From Rhodoluna sp. (GTDB taxonomy: Bacteria > Actinomycetota > Actinomycetes > Actinomycetales > Microbacteriaceae): a stretch of 58,932 nucleotides of DNA. The stretch spans positions 1-58,932 of the forward strand of contig NZ_JAHEIM010000008.1 in assembly GCF_024639375.1 (NCBI RefSeq), in the 5' to 3' direction. Shown in pieces: positions 1-10,588 of this stretch (position 1 is the first letter of the stretch; each line of letters starts with the position of its first letter). The position numbers and the translations under genes are program-made. Under the pieces are notes generated by a model. The model saw nothing but the letters and a program-made list of their open reading frames with translations, did no database searches and was not told the origin of the DNA.

Positions 1-3000
1 AGCCCTCGGCCACCGCAGTGACACCGGAGTTGCGCACCAAGAAACGTTCCCCGACGATGCCGCGAAGCAACATGGTTCCGCTGGTAGCACCGTAGCCAAT
101 AACGTTTCCGGCGATGATGTTTTGCTCGGCTGCAAACACGCTTGCACGGTCTGGACGAACCACGATGGTTCCACCTGAAAGACCCTTGCCGACGTAGTCG
201 TTCGAGTCACCCTCAAGCGAAAGTTTGATTCCCTTAGGCACAAATGCGCCGAATGACTGACCGGCTGAACCCTTTAGCGTGATGTCGATGGTTGCCTCAG
301 GCAATCCATCCGCAGCAAAGCGCTTGGTTAGCTCGTTGCCCAGCATGGTGCCCACTGCTTGGTCAACGTTGGTTATGTCGAGTGAAATCTTTACCGGCTG
401 TGCATCTTCAAGGGCTGCGGTTGCCAAAGCGATCAACTTGTGGTCGAAGTGCTTCTCAAGCTCGTGGTCTTGCACAGTGATGCGGCGACGAGAAGCGCCT
501 GCAGGCAAGGCTGGTGAACTAAGGATTGGAGTCAGGTCCAAACCGTCGGCCTTCCAGTGCGAGATTGCTCGGTTGACATCGATGAGTTCGCTGTGACCAA
601 TCGCTTCGTCTAGTGTGCGGAAACCAAGAGCAGCCAGGTACTCGCGAACTTCTTGAGCCAAGAATTCAAAGAAGTTAACTACGAACTCCGGCTTACCAGT
701 GAAACGCGCACGCAAGGTTGGGTTTTGAGTAGCTACACCAACTGGGCAAGTGTCAAGGTGGCAAACCCGCATTAAGATGCAGCCCTCAACCACCAACGGC
801 GCAGTTGCGAAGCCGAATTCTTCAGCACCTAGCAGCGCTGCGATAACAACGTCGCGACCGGTCTTCATCTGACCGTCAACCTGAACCGAAACACGATCGC
901 GCAAACCGTTTAGCAACAACGTTTGCTGAGCTTCGGCAAGACCAAGTTCCCAAGGGGTGCCGGCGTGCTTCAAAGAGTTCAATGGGCTTGCGCCGGTTCC
1001 GCCGTCGTGGCCGGAAACCAAGATCACATCGGCCTTTGCTTTGGCAACACCCGCAGCAACGGTTCCGATACCAACCTGCGAAACAAGCTTCACGTGCACA
1101 CGTGCGGCACGGTTAGCGCGCTTCACATCGAAGATCAATTGCTTGAGGTCTTCGATTGAGTAGATGTCGTGGTGAGGTGGTGGCGAAATCAGACCAACAC
1201 CCGCGGTTGAGTGACGAGTCTTAGCGATCCACGGGTAAACCTTATTAGGTGGCAATTGGCCACCCTCGCCTGGCTTGGCACCCTGGGCCATCTTGATTTG
1301 AATGTCATCTGCGTGAGTCAAATACATGCTGGTTACACCGAAGCGACCAGATGCAACCTGCTTAATTGCAGAGCGGCGAGTTGGGTCGAGAAGACGTTCA
1401 ACATCTTCACCGCCTTCACCGGTGTTTGATTTTGCACCAAGTTGGTTCATAGCGATTGCTAGAGTTTCGTGCGCCTCAGCCGAAATCGAACCATAAGACA
1501 TGGCTCCCGTTGAGAAGCGCTTAACGATCGATGAAACCGGTTCGACTTCGTCAATCGAAACAGCAGGGCGAACACCCTCGCGCAATGAGAACAAACCACG
1601 CAGAGTCATTAGGTTCTCTGCTTGGTCGTCAATTGCCTTGGTGTATTCGCGGAAGATGTCGTATCGCCTGTTGCGAGTTGAGTGCTGCAACTTGAAGACG
1701 GTTTCAGGGTTGAAAAGGTGTGGTGGGCCTTCGCGACGCCACTGGTATTCGCCACCGGTCTCGAGAGACTCGTGAACATTGGTTGAAAGCTCAATTGGGT
1801 AGCCAAATGCGTGACGTGAAGCGATTTCGTCGGCGATAACTTCGATACCGATTCCACCGAGTTGGCTGGTGGTTCCGGTGAAGTAGGTGTCAACGAACTC
1901 TTGGCTCAAACCGATAGCTTCAAAACACTGAGCGCCTGAGTAAGACGACACTGTTGAGATGCCCATCTTCGACATGATCTTCAGAACACCCTTGCCGAGC
2001 GCCTTCACCAAATTGGCGTGAGCCTTCTCGGTGGTTAGACCAACAATTGCGCCTGACTTAACCATTTGCTCAACAGATTCAAGAGCTAGATATGGGTTGA
2101 TTGCTGCAGCTCCGTAACCAATCAAAGCTGCAACGTGGTGAACTTCACGCACGTCTCCGGCCTCAACAACAAGACCAACATTGTTGCGCAGCCCTTCACG
2201 AATTAGGAAGTGGTGCACTGCGGAAGTTAGTAGCAACGAAGGAATCGGTGCCATTTCACGGTTGCTGTCTCGGTCAGAAATAATCAGGTAGGTAGCGCCA
2301 GACTTAATTGCGTCGTGCACCTGACCGAAAATCTCGCGAATGCGTTCGGCCAGAGCTTCTGCACCACCATCAACACGGTAGGTTCCCTTGACGGTGTAAG
2401 CCTGACCAACACCTGGGCGCTCGTCGATGTGCTGAATCTTTGCCAACTCGTCGTTGGTGATTACCGGGAAATTCAAAATTACCTGCTGAGCGTGTTCAGG
2501 AGTGGCAGTTAGCAAGTTGCGAACTGGTCCAATTCCGGTGCTCAGTGAAGTGACAACTTCTTCGCGAATCGAGTCAAGTGGCGGGTTGGTGACCTGTGCA
2601 AATTGCTGAACGAAGTAGTCGAACACCAAACGTGGGCGGTCTGAGATTGCCGCAATTGGAGTGTCTGAACCCATTGCACCAAGAGGCTCTGCGCCGGTGC
2701 GCGCCATTGGCGCCAAAAGAATGCGCAGTTCTTCTTCGGTGTAGCCGAAAGTGCGCTGACGGCGGTTTACCGAAGTAGCGGTGTGGGCAATGTGCTCACG
2801 CTCAGGTAGGTCTTTCAAATTGATGCGGTTGCCTTCAAGCCACTCGCCCCAAGGTTCGAAAGAAGCAATCTCTGCCTTGATTTCGTCGTCATCAATTAGT
2901 CGACCATTAACGGTGTCGGCCAGGAACATGCGACCAGGCTGCAAGCGACCCTTGCGAACAATCTTGCTCGGGTCAATGTCGACCACACCAATTTCTGATG

Positions 3001-4144
3001 CAAGCACAACAAGGCCGTTGTCGGTGATGATGTAGCGACCTGGGCGCAGACCATTGCGGTCAAGGGTTGCACCAACCAATGAGCCGTCGGTGAAGATAAC
3101 CGCCGCTGGGCCATCCCAAGGTTCCATCAACATCGAGTGGTACTCATAGAAGTTCTTGCGACTCTCGTCGATGTCGCTCTGCTTTTCCCACGCTTCAGGA
3201 ATCATCATCATCATTGCGTGAGGTAGCGAACGACCACCCATGTAGAGCAACTCAACAACTTCGTCGAACGACGCCGAGTCACTAGCACCAGGAGTAATGA
3301 TTGGGGTCAACTGCTTGATGTCGCCAAGTACATCGGCGCCAAGTTGAGCTTCACGTGCGCGCATCCAGTTGCGGTTACCCTTGACGGTATTGATTTCACC
3401 GTTGTGCGCAATCATGCGGAATGGGTGTGCCAATGGCCAAGAAGGGAAAGTGTTGGTTGAGAAGCGAGAGTGCACCAACGCCAGAGTTGATTCAAAACGC
3501 TCGTCGCTTAGGTCAGGGTAGAACGGCTCAAGCTGAAGCGTTGTAACCATGCCCTTATAAACAATCGTGCGTGACGACAGTGACGGGTGGTAAGCGCCGG
3601 TTGAGCGCTCTGATCGGTTGCGCAAACGGAAAGCGCGCCGTTCAAGTTCAATGCCAGTTGCAGCATCTGGGGCTGAAACAAACACTTGACGAATCACAGG
3701 CATCGCAGCGCGAGCCAAGTCACCCAAAACGCTTGGGTTAGTTGGCACTTCACGCCAGCCCAAAACCTGAAGTTTTTCTTCGGTGGCTAGGTTTGCAAAA
3801 GCTGCTTCGACCTGCTGCTCTTGGCCAGGTTCAATGAAAACTAGACCAGCGGCGTATGTGCCCTTGGCTGGCAATTCAAACCCGGCAACTGCTCGCAAGA
3901 AAGTGTCTGGTAGCTGCGAAAGGATTCCCGCACCATCACCGGTGCCGGCGTCTGAACCAACCGCGCCACGGTGCTCAAGGTTGCGCAGGGCGTTGAGCGC
4001 GGTGTCAATAATGTCGTGACCAGCCTTGCCGCGAAGAGTCGCAACCATGGCAAGGCCACAGGCGTCTTTCTCGTTAGCTGGGTTGTAGAGTCCGGTTGCT
4101 GCAGGCGCAGTACCAAATCTCTCAAACGGCGACATTACGGGCAT
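1..4144 (-). CDS. gltB: Glutamate synthase large subunit (partial, C-terminus outside window)
   Basis: Large subunit of glutamate synthase, which transfers the amide nitrogen of glutamine to 2-oxoglutarate. About 1381 residues are visible; the family usually has about 1500, so only the extreme C-terminus is lost at the left edge. The ATG at 4144 is chosen because GGAG lies six bases upstream; an in-frame ATG at 4135 is an alternative. Cys29 in DACGLAMVA is the expected Ntn-amidotransferase nucleophile, behind a propeptide. Cys1122, Cys1128 and Cys1133 (CxxxxxCxxxxC, within [15 protein letters not shown]) match the 3Fe-4S ligands. [11 protein letters not shown] near residue 1346 belongs to the C-terminal GXGXG domain. 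It follows lgt in the same direction. The small subunit gltD is not visible and is expected beyond the edge. Confidence 0.97.
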   Translation of the reverse strand, partial: MPVMSPFERFGTAPAATGLYNPANEKDACGLAMVATLRGKAGHDIIDTALNALRNLEHRGAVGSDAGTGDGAGILSQLPDTFLRAVAGFELPAKGTYAAGLVFIEPGQEQQVEAAFANLATEEKLQVLGWREVPTNPSVLGDLARAAMPVIRQVFVSAPDAATGIELERRAFRLRNRSERSTGAYHPSLSSRTIVYKGMVTTLQLEPFYPDLSDERFESTLALVHSRFSTNTFPSWPLAHPFRMIAHNGEINTVKGNRNWMRAREAQLGADVLGDIKQLTPIITPGASDSASFDEVVELLYMGGRSLPHAMMMMIPEAWEKQSDIDESRKNFYEYHSMLMEPWDGPAAVIFTDGSLVGATLDRNGLRPGRYIITDNGLVVLASEIGVVDIDPSKIVRKGRLQPGRMFLADTVNGRLIDDDEIKAEIASFEPWGEWLEGNRINLKDLPEREHIAHTATSVNRRQRTFGYTEEELRILLAPMARTGAEPLGAMGSDTPIAAISDRPRLVFDYFVQQFAQVTNPPLDSIREEVVTSLSTGIGPVRNLLTATPEHAQQVILNFPVITNDELAKIQHIDERPGVGQAYTVKGTYRVDGGAEALAERIREIFGQVHDAIKSGATYLIISDRDSNREMAPIPSLLLTSAVHHFLIREGLRNNVGLVVEAGDVREVHHVAALIGYGAAAINPYLALESVEQMVKSGAIVGLTTEKAHANLVKALGKGVLKIMSKMGISTVSSYSGAQCFEAIGLSQEFVDTYFTGTTSQLGGIGIEVIADEIASRHAFGYPIELSTNVHESLETGGEYQWRREGPPHLFNPETVFKLQHSTRNRRYDIFREYTKAIDDQAENLMTLRGLFSLREGVRPAVSIDEVEPVSSIVKRFSTGAMSYGSISAEAHETLAIAMNQLGAKSNTGEGGEDVERLLDPTRRSAIKQVASGRFGVTSMYLTHADDIQIKMAQGAKPGEGGQLPPNKVYPWIAKTRHSTAGVGLISPPPHHDIYSIEDLKQLIFDVKRANRAARVHVKLVSQVGIGTVAAGVAKAKADVILVSGHDGGTGASPLNSLKHAGTPWELGLAEAQQTLLLNGLRDRVSVQVDGQMKTGRDVVIAALLGAEEFGFATAPLVVEGCILMRVCHLDTCPVGVATQNPTLRARFTGKPEFVVNFFEFLAQEVREYLAALGFRTLDEAIGHSELIDVNRAISHWKADGLDLTPILSSPALPAGASRRRITVQDHELEKHFDHKLIALATAALEDAQPVKISLDITNVDQAVGTMLGNELTKRFAADGLPEATIDITLKGSAGQSFGAFVPKGIKLSLEGDSNDYVGKGLSGGTIVVRPDRASVFAAEQNIIAGNVIGYGATSGTMLLRGIVGERFLVRNSGVTAVAEG

Positions 4145-4185
4145 GCCACGCTCCAATCTTTAATCAGAGGGACAACACTGGCCCA

Positions 4186-4207
4186 GAAAAAGGCGTCGAA
4201 ATGACGC
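4186..4207 (-). terminator. Possible terminator after lgt
   Basis: On the minus strand, a 5-bp GC-rich stem (GCGTC/GACGC) with a 5-base loop is followed by CCTTTTTCT. It sits 14 bases past the lgt stop and upstream of gltB. The stem is short, so it is probably weak or partial. Confidence 0.4.
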
Positions 4208-4220
4208 AGGAAACAAGGGG

Positions 4221-5111
4221 TTATTTAGGTTCCGAGTCTAATGCATCGGGGGCAACATCAAGGGCTTTTGGCCCCTTACCAGGCAAGTAAACCGTGGTCT
4301 CCAGGCCCGGGTGGCGCATTCGCTGCACAAAGAAGATGGCCAAACCAATGGCGATGCCAAACAAAGCCGACCAAATGTTAGTTCTAAGACCTAGGATGAT
4401 GTCGCTCGGATCTATGCGCAAAGACTCGGTCCAAACGCGGCCAATTGAGTAGAAAACCAGGTACAGGCCAAACAACTTTCCCCAGCGAAGCTCATATTTG
4501 CGGTCTAGCCACAGCAAAAGGGCCACGCCAATCAGGCTCCAGATCGACTCGTAGATAAAAGTCGGGTGAAAAAGGGTCTCCGTTGGCAACCCCTGCGGAA
4601 TCGCCTGGTTGCCTGGATCAATCTGAAGACCCCAAGGCAGATCGGTTGGCAGACCAAAAAGTTCTTGGTTGAAATAGTTTCCCCAGCGACCCAGGGCCTG
4701 CGCCAACAAAATGCCAGGTGCCACGGCATCGGCAAAAGACCAGAACTTGATTCCAGCGCTGCGAGCACCAAGCCAGGCGCCGAATGCACCGCCAATCAGT
4801 CCGCCATAAATTGCAATGCCGCCCTCCCACACGCGAAATACTGCGGTGAGGTCGGCGCCGTCATAGAAATAGTCATTGGTGTGGGTAAGCACGTGAAAAA
4901 TTCGGGCGCCAATAATGCCGATCGGCACAGTCCAGAGCGCAACATCCAAAGCAAGGCCACCATCGGCCCCGCGCGCCTTTAGTCGACGATTAGCCAACCA
5001 AATTGCCAAGACGATGCCAGCCAAAATAAAGAGAGCGTAAAAGTGAACGCGCACTGGCCCCAGATCGACATAACTAATCGAAGGGCTAGGGATGCTTTGC
5101 AAGATGTTCAA
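4221..5111 (-). CDS. lgt: Prolipoprotein diacylglyceryl transferase
   Basis: Membrane enzyme that moves diacylglycerol from phosphatidylglycerol to the lipobox cysteine of prolipoproteins. It has 296 residues and several hydrophobic segments (for example 24-40, 57-73 and 100-115). The family signature GRWGNYFNQE is at 141-150. At the place of the catalytically important histidine of E. coli Lgt (HGGLIG) this protein has Tyr102 (IYGGLIGG); from memory, actinobacterial Lgts often lack that His. The start is TTG with no clear ribosome site, 11 bases after the trpA stop, so it may depend on coupling. The trpA-lgt adjacency is common in actinobacteria. The C-terminus is short, without the long charged tail seen in some relatives. 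Confidence 0.95.
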   Translation of the reverse strand: MNILQSIPSPSISYVDLGPVRVHFYALFILAGIVLAIWLANRRLKARGADGGLALDVALWTVPIGIIGARIFHVLTHTNDYFYDGADLTAVFRVWEGGIAIYGGLIGGAFGAWLGARSAGIKFWSFADAVAPGILLAQALGRWGNYFNQELFGLPTDLPWGLQIDPGNQAIPQGLPTETLFHPTFIYESIWSLIGVALLLWLDRKYELRWGKLFGLYLVFYSIGRVWTESLRIDPSDIILGLRTNIWSALFGIAIGLAIFFVQRMRHPGLETTVYLPGKGPKALDVAPDALDSEPK

Positions 5112-5122
5112 TTTGGAAACGA

Positions 5123-5911
5123 CTACTTTCTAAGGGGTTTGGAAAGTTCTTGAACTTTGGCTTTGAGAGCTTCTAGCCCGCCGTCTTGATATGCGCGCAC
5201 GAAGGCTGAACCCACGATGGCGCCATCGGCATATTGATTTACTTCAAGCACCTGATCGGCGGTTGAAATTCCGATTCCAACGGCAGTGTTTTGCTCGGTC
5301 GAAGCGTGACGAACCGAAGAAACAACTTGCTTGGCGAGTTGATCTACTTCTTTGCGAGCACCGGTGATGCCCATCGTTGAGACGGCATAAACAAATCCGC
5401 GGCTCAGATCCACTGCGGTTTGCACTCGCTCGGATGAAGAAGACGGTGCCGCCAAAAATACTCGGTCTAGTTCAAATTCGTCAGAGGCTTGCAGCCATTC
5501 TTTTGCTTCGTCTGGAATCAAGTCAGGAGTAATCAGGCCTGCTCCCCCGGCTGCAGCAAGGTCACTGGCAAATTTCTCGACGCCGTAGCTGAGCACCGGG
5601 TTCCAATAGGTCATCACCAAAACCGGTGTGTCAACTTGCTGGGTAATGCGCTTGACTGCCTCAAATACTTGCTTAAGTTTGAAACCGTTTTCTAGCGCAA
5701 CCAATGTTGCAGCCTGAATCACGGGGCCGTCCATCACCGGGTCGCTGTATGGCACGCCCAATTCAAGAACGTCAACACCGTTTTGACACATAGTGACTGC
5801 GGCTTCAACCGAGTCATCAAGGGTTGGATAACCGGCTGGGTAATAACCAATTAGCGAGCCAAGCCCTGCGGCTTTGTTGGCCTTTAGTTTTTGTGAGGTT
5901 TTACTTGCCAT
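5123..5911 (-). CDS. trpA: Tryptophan synthase alpha chain
   Basis: Alpha subunit that cleaves indole-3-glycerol phosphate to indole and glyceraldehyde 3-phosphate. The frame is open further upstream, but the ATG at 5911 gives 262 residues, the normal family length, and an N-terminus MASKTSQK. Glu50 ([12 protein letters not shown]) and Asp61 (VMDGP) match the catalytic Glu49/Asp60 of the Salmonella enzyme. The start overlaps the end of trpB by 11 bases (ATGGCAAGTAA), which indicates translational coupling of the two subunits. Confidence 0.97.
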   Translation of the reverse strand: MASKTSQKLKANKAAGLGSLIGYYPAGYPTLDDSVEAAVTMCQNGVDVLELGVPYSDPVMDGPVIQAATLVALENGFKLKQVFEAVKRITQQVDTPVLVMTYWNPVLSYGVEKFASDLAAAGGAGLITPDLIPDEAKEWLQASDEFELDRVFLAAPSSSSERVQTAVDLSRGFVYAVSTMGITGARKEVDQLAKQVVSSVRHASTEQNTAVGIGISTADQVLEVNQYADGAIVGSAFVRAYQDGGLEALKAKVQELSKPLRK

Positions 5912-7115
5912 CTTTTGCACCATCCAAGATGCCGAAGTACTTGGCGGCAGTTTCCATGTCTTTATCGCCACGACCACTGTTGTTCACCAAGATGTTCGAA
6001 CCGGCTGGCAGGTGCCTGCCAAGCTTTAGTGCGCCGGCAAGACCGTGTGCGGTTTCAATCGCCGGGATAATTCCTTCGGTGCGGCTAAGCAGTCGAAGAG
6101 CATCCATAGCTTCGGCATCTGAAATGCCCCAGTACTGGGCACGGCCGAGGTCTTTCAACCATGCATGCTCTGGGCCAACACCTGGGTAGTCGAGGCCAGC
6201 TGAAATTGAGTGGCTATCCATGGTCTGACCGTCTTCGTCTTGAAGCATGTAGCTCTTTGCTCCGTGCAACACACCTGGGCGCCCATAGTTCAAAGTAGCT
6301 GCGTGCATTGGGGTGTCCATGCCCGCGCCGGCCGCTTCAAAACCAAACAGTTGTACATCGGCATCATCTAAGAATGCATGGAAGAGACCAATGGCGTTTG
6401 AACCGCCACCAACACAAGCCGCAAGTGCGGTTGGCAAGAAGCCGAATTCGTCGAGCATCTGCTGGCGAGCCTCAATGCCGATTACCGAGTGGAAGTCGCG
6501 AACCATCTGCGGAAACGGGTGCGGGCCCGCAACGGTGCCAAGCAGATAGTGAGTGTTGTCAACATTGGCAACCCAGTCTCGAAGAGCTTCATTGATGGCA
6601 TCTTTTAGAGTGCGGCTGCCGGTCTTCACCGGAATAACCTCGGCCCCGAGCAAACGCATTCGTGCAACGTTGAGAGCCTGACGTTCGGTGTCGACCTCAC
6701 CCATGTAAACCACACACTCGAGACCAAATAGTGCTGCCGCGGTTGCCGAGGCAACACCGTGCTGACCGGCACCGGTTTCGGCAATCACACGAGTTTTGCC
6801 CATGCGCTTGGTTAGCAGTGCTTGACCCAACACGTTATTGATCTTGTGCGAACCGGTGTGGTTCAAATCTTCACGCTTTAGAAAAATACGAACATCTCCA
6901 GCGTGCTCGGCGAAACGCTTTACCTCGGTAATGATCGAAGGGCGACCAGTGTAGGTGCGGTGCAACTCGGCAAGCTCGTGTTGAAACGAAGGATCTTTTT
7001 TTGCCACGTTGTAGGTGGCTTCAAGTTCGTCTAGTGCTGCAATCAGCGATTCAGGCACAAAGCGGCCACCGTATTCGCCGAAATATGGACCTTGTTGATC
7101 TCTGAGGTTAGACAT
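5901..7115 (-). CDS. trpB: Tryptophan synthase beta chain
   Basis: PLP enzyme that condenses indole with serine to give tryptophan; it forms the alpha2-beta2 complex with TrpA. It has 404 residues and starts [19 protein letters not shown]. Lys91 in HTGSHKINN is the PLP lysine, Glu113 in AETGAGQHG is the catalytic acid, and a glycine-rich phosphate loop (CVGGGSNA) is present. It lies 10 bases after trpC. A TAGAAT hexamer seven bases before the ATG could drive an extra, leaderless transcript of trpBA. Confidence 0.98.
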   Translation of the reverse strand: MSNLRDQQGPYFGEYGGRFVPESLIAALDELEATYNVAKKDPSFQHELAELHRTYTGRPSIITEVKRFAEHAGDVRIFLKREDLNHTGSHKINNVLGQALLTKRMGKTRVIAETGAGQHGVASATAAALFGLECVVYMGEVDTERQALNVARMRLLGAEVIPVKTGSRTLKDAINEALRDWVANVDNTHYLLGTVAGPHPFPQMVRDFHSVIGIEARQQMLDEFGFLPTALAACVGGGSNAIGLFHAFLDDADVQLFGFEAAGAGMDTPMHAATLNYGRPGVLHGAKSYMLQDEDGQTMDSHSISAGLDYPGVGPEHAWLKDLGRAQYWGISDAEAMDALRLLSRTEGIIPAIETAHGLAGALKLGRHLPAGSNILVNNSGRGDKDMETAAKYFGILDGAKDGK

Positions 7116-7122
7116 GAGTTAA

Positions 7123-7128
7123 ATTCTA
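7123..7128 (-). promoter_or_regulatory. Candidate -10 box for a leaderless trpB transcript
   Basis: TAGAAT (5 of 6 matches to TATAAT) overlaps the trpC stop codon and is separated from the trpB ATG by seven bases. No good ribosome site precedes trpB. No convincing -35 box was seen. Confidence 0.3.
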
Positions 7129-7905
7129 AGACTTGCCGGCTTGCAAGAAGGACTGCAGCATGGCCGCTGGATCATTGGTGACTAGGGCCTCGCCTACCAA
7201 CACCACGTCTGCCCCAGCTGCACGGTAGTGAGCCACGTCATCAGCATTGCGAACCGCTGACTCGGCAATCTTGATTACATCGCTTGGAATCAGGTGCACA
7301 AGTTTGCCGAATAGATTGCGGTCAGTTTCGAAGGTTGACAGGTCACGCGCATTGATTCCAATCAACTTCGAATCGATGTCGAGCGCGGCCTTGAGCTCAT
7401 CTTCACTGTGAGTTTCGACAAATGGAGTCATGCCCAGCTCATGCGTAAAGGTTTTTAGGCGTTGAATTTGAGCAAGTGGAAGGCCTGCCACAATCAACAG
7501 GATGATGTCGGCACCAGCGGCTCGAGCCTCAAGAATTTGATATTCATTTGCGATGAAATCTTTGCGCAAAAGTGGCACAGACACCGCGGCACGCACGGCA
7601 ACAAGATCTTCGAGTGAGCCCTTGAACTTGCGCTCCTCGGTTAACACACTGATTGCGCTGGCACCATTTTGGGCATAAGTTTTGGCTAGTTCGGCCGGCT
7701 CGGCAATTTCGGCTATGTCACCACGGGATGGCGATGCGCGCTTAACCTCGGCAAGAACCTTGATTTGATCAATCGGAGCCAAAGTCACCATGGCATCAAG
7801 TGCTTTAGGAGCAGCAAGCGCCAACGATTCAATTTTGCTTAGAGAAATTTGCTCTTGTCTGCGCTGAGCATCAGCGATGGAGCCAGCAAAAAGCTGATCG
7901 AGCAC
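7126..7905 (-). CDS. trpC: Indole-3-glycerol phosphate synthase
   Basis: TIM-barrel enzyme that closes the indole ring of CdRP in tryptophan synthesis. It has 259 residues. The hallmark VLAEVKRASPSRG (about 50-62) supplies catalytic Glu53 and Lys55, and VPLLRKDFI carries a second catalytic lysine. The start is GTG at 7905, sharing one base with the stop of the upstream small membrane gene (TAGTG). It is not fused to trpF. Phosphoribosylanthranilate isomerase is probably supplied elsewhere, in actinobacteria often by a bifunctional PriA/HisA (inference). Confidence 0.97.
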   Translation of the reverse strand: MLDQLFAGSIADAQRRQEQISLSKIESLALAAPKALDAMVTLAPIDQIKVLAEVKRASPSRGDIAEIAEPAELAKTYAQNGASAISVLTEERKFKGSLEDLVAVRAAVSVPLLRKDFIANEYQILEARAAGADIILLIVAGLPLAQIQRLKTFTHELGMTPFVETHSEDELKAALDIDSKLIGINARDLSTFETDRNLFGKLVHLIPSDVIKIAESAVRNADDVAHYRAAGADVVLVGEALVTNDPAAMLQSFLQAGKS

Positions 7906-8144
7906 TAGTGGCTGTTCTTGGACTTCGAGCCGCCAACACCATAGCCCTGGCGCTTTAGCACGAATCCAACGCCAACACCTGCAACGGCAACCACTGCAGA
8001 AAGAATGACTAGAACCGGCTGGTCAAGCCAGAAGAACAAGGTGCCCGCCGCTGATGCCACCATGATGATGGTTACGGCAGCCCAAGAGGCTACTGAATCG
8101 CCGTGGCCTGGGTCGCCTGCTGGCAGGTTGTGGTTCTGAGACAT
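7905..8144 (-). CDS. Small two-helix membrane protein of the trp operon
   Basis: A 79-residue protein with two hydrophobic segments (about 20-40 and 43-63), a short polar N-terminus with GDPGHGDSVASW, and a basic C-terminus. It resembles the small actinobacterial HGxxx...W membrane proteins (DUF6704-like) found between trpE and trpC, recognised from memory of the motif. The function is unknown. The ATG is preceded by AAAGG at good spacing, and the stop overlaps the trpC start, so it is co-translated with the tryptophan genes. Confidence 0.8.
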   Translation of the reverse strand: MSQNHNLPAGDPGHGDSVASWAAVTIIMVASAAGTLFFWLDQPVLVILSAVVAVAGVGVGFVLKRQGYGVGGSKSKNSH

Positions 8145-8172
8145 GCTTGCCTTTCTGGTTCTTTACTAAATC

Positions 8173-8727
8173 TTAGCGTTGAGAATCCCACAGCGAGATG
8201 CTGTCGGTAGGAGCTTTTGCTACGGATTGTCGCCGCTCGATCTTTGCCACGCGGGCAGGCCAATGGCGCTCGGTTAGCAAAACGATCGCGGTGGCCAGCA
8301 CAAGCAATACAAACCCAGCGATTCCAACTTGAGCCCAAAACGTGGTGACCACGTCGACATTCTTAATTCCGTGATTGGCCGCGATTCCCGTGGCTTTCTC
8401 AATCTGAACACTGAGACCGGATATATCCGAGGTAGACACACGGCTAATTAGCAGAGCCAAGCCGGCAACTGAAAGCAGCAACGCAAAACTCGCAATTATC
8501 TTGCGGGCAAGAGTGCCCACAAATGAAATCACGAACGCGGCGGCCAAGCTGGCCAGCAAAACTGCCGAGATGAATGAATAAGAAGTGAAGCCGTCGAATT
8601 CAGAAATGGTGACCGCATCGCCGTTGGGTGACATGCTCAATTGAAACCAGGTTTGACTTGCCGCAATTGTGGCGGCACCAAGGGCAATAAACCACAAGCC
8701 AAGCGCGCTGGTCTTCTTGATTTTCAA
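8173..8727 (-). CDS. Trp biosynthesis-associated membrane protein
   Basis: A 184-residue protein with about four hydrophobic segments (near 8-25, 50-70, 77-95 and 133-152). It fits the Trp_oprn_chp family, found next to trpE in actinobacteria, with the typical early SQTWF motif and a polar segment between helices 1 and 2. Its role is not established; a function in the membrane linked to tryptophan supply is only inferred from position. The TTG start directly follows the trpE stop with no gap, so expression depends on trpE translation. Confidence 0.85.
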   Translation of the reverse strand: MKIKKTSALGLWFIALGAATIAASQTWFQLSMSPNGDAVTISEFDGFTSYSFISAVLLASLAAAFVISFVGTLARKIIASFALLLSVAGLALLISRVSTSDISGLSVQIEKATGIAANHGIKNVDVVTTFWAQVGIAGFVLLVLATAIVLLTERHWPARVAKIERRQSVAKAPTDSISLWDSQR

Positions 8728-10239
8728 TTAATTTCCTCGAAGTGAATTTGCTGCGACCACAGCACGCATCGGTGCCCCTGCTTTTGAAAGAGTCTCTTGA
8801 TACTCGGTTTCGGGAACCGAATCGAGCACTAGGCCTGCGCCTGCCTGCACGTGTGCAACACCGTCGCGAATAAACGCGGTTCTAATGGCAATCGCAAGGT
8901 CTGCGTTTCCGGCGAAGTCAAAGTAGCCAATGACGCCACCATAAACACCACGGTTTGAGTCTTCGAGTTCATCGATGATTTCAAGCGCGCGTGGCTTGGG
9001 TGCTCCAGATAGCGTTCCCGCTGGGAACGTGGCGCGGAACACATCCACAGGTGATTGATTCTCGCGAAGCTCTCCCTCAACGGTTGAAACCAAGTGCATG
9101 ATGTGGCTGTATCGGTGAATCTGCATGAACTCGGTGACAGTGACCGAGCTTGGCTCGCAAACTTTCAGTAGGTCGTTTCGGGCCAGGTCAACCAGCATAA
9201 GGTGCTCGGCTTTTTCTTTGTGATCTATCAATAACGATTCTGCGTGTTCGGCATCTTGCGCGTCGGTCTTGCCGCGCGGGCGTGAACCAGCAATCGGGTG
9301 TGTGATCGCCTTGCGATCGATAACTTTGACAAGAGCTTCGGGCGAAGAGCCAACCACTGCGTATGGCCCTGCTTCGTCTACGAAATTAAGCAGGTACATG
9401 TAGGGGCTTGGGTTCAATTCGCGCAATGCACGGTAAACCTCGAGTGGGCTGGCAACGCAATCAATGTCGAAGCGCTGCGACAACACCACCTGGAACACAT
9501 CGCCGATGCGCACGTAATGCTTGGCTTTCTCGATTGATTCGAGGAAGTCTGATTTGAGCGAACGATTGCGTGGGCGCAGTTCACCATCGAGCTCAAAAGT
9601 ACCCTCGTGCACAGCACTTGGCTTCTTGAGGTCTTGCAACATTTGATCGATGTGCAAGAGGCTTAGTGAATGTGCCGCTGAAAGGTCAATGTTGTCTTCG
9701 ACAAAGACATTCGAAACCAAAAGCATGGTTTGCTCTAGATGGTCGACAACCACCAAATCACGGAACATAGCCAAGGCCATGATTGGTGCCGGGTAATCAG
9801 CCTTTGGCGCTGGGCCAAGTTTTTCAATTTCACGAATTAGATCCCAGCCAAAAAGACCCACCAAGCCAGAAGTAAGTGGCGGCAAATTTTCGTGCGCAGC
9901 TGAATGCCAAGCCGTCTGAATCTGAGCCACGGCATCCAAAGCGTGCTCTGAAAGTTCCTCGCCATTGGGCAATGGTTGTGAACCGGTTTCGGAAACCCAA
10001 TTGACCAAACCAGAAGCGCTTTGAATCAAGGTGCCGCGGTTGCGCACACCGATAAAGCTGTAGCGCGACCAAATGCCCTGTTCTGCAGATTCAAGCAAAA
10101 AACTGCCAGCCACATCGGCCGCAAGCTTTTCAAAAACCGAAAGCGGAGTCTCAGCGTTTAGTGGAACAGTTTCGATGATCGGCACCACACGGTGCACAGT
10201 CGCCAACTTTTGCAAATCGGCAAGTGTGAAATTGACCAT
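8728..10239 (-). CDS. trpE: Anthranilate synthase component I
   Basis: Converts chorismate, with ammonia or a glutamine amidotransferase partner, to anthranilate. It has 503 residues. The LLES motif at 48-51 is the known tryptophan feedback-binding element. The chorismate-binding core shows ITHPIAGSRPRGK, EHLMLVDLARNDL and the C-terminal GAPKPRA and QAGAGLVLDS. The amidotransferase subunit (trpG) and trpD are not in this window. The start forms TAATG with the stop of hisI, which ties tryptophan synthesis to the histidine genes in one transcript. Confidence 0.97.
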   Translation of the reverse strand: MVNFTLADLQKLATVHRVVPIIETVPLNAETPLSVFEKLAADVAGSFLLESAEQGIWSRYSFIGVRNRGTLIQSASGLVNWVSETGSQPLPNGEELSEHALDAVAQIQTAWHSAAHENLPPLTSGLVGLFGWDLIREIEKLGPAPKADYPAPIMALAMFRDLVVVDHLEQTMLLVSNVFVEDNIDLSAAHSLSLLHIDQMLQDLKKPSAVHEGTFELDGELRPRNRSLKSDFLESIEKAKHYVRIGDVFQVVLSQRFDIDCVASPLEVYRALRELNPSPYMYLLNFVDEAGPYAVVGSSPEALVKVIDRKAITHPIAGSRPRGKTDAQDAEHAESLLIDHKEKAEHLMLVDLARNDLLKVCEPSSVTVTEFMQIHRYSHIMHLVSTVEGELRENQSPVDVFRATFPAGTLSGAPKPRALEIIDELEDSNRGVYGGVIGYFDFAGNADLAIAIRTAFIRDGVAHVQAGAGLVLDSVPETEYQETLSKAGAPMRAVVAANSLRGN

Positions 10240-10586
10240 TAGTCCTGCACCTCAAAAAGGGTTGCGGTGTCAAAGCATGACTCGGTTCCATTGTGACAAG
10301 CCGGACCTGTTTCATGAACCTGAATCAGCAAGGCGTCTGAATCACAGTCAACTTCGATAGAAACAACTTTTTGCACGTTGCCCGAAGTTTCACCCTTGTG
10401 CCACAACGCATTACGAGATCGCGAATAAAAGACAGTCTCGCCAAGTTCGATCGTTTTCAGCAAAGATTCTTGGTTCATCCAAGCCATCATCAAGACGCGC
10501 TTTGATTCAGCACTCTGCACAATTGCAGGAATCAAGCCTGATTGGTTATAGGCAAAACCAAAAACTGCATCGCTGTTGAAATCCAT
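10239..10586 (-). CDS. hisI: Phosphoribosyl-AMP cyclohydrolase
   Basis: Third step of histidine synthesis: opens the adenine ring of PR-AMP. It has 115 residues, the stand-alone form without the HisE domain, which is encoded separately at 12210. Features are [29 protein letters not shown], the acidic metal motif VDCDSDALL, and zinc-type cysteines in [12 protein letters not shown]. It begins two bases after hisF and ends in a TAATG junction with trpE. Confidence 0.97.
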   Translation of the reverse strand: MDFNSDAVFGFAYNQSGLIPAIVQSAESKRVLMMAWMNQESLLKTIELGETVFYSRSRNALWHKGETSGNVQKVVSIEVDCDSDALLIQVHETGPACHNGTESCFDTATLFEVQD

Positions 10587-10588
10587 TG

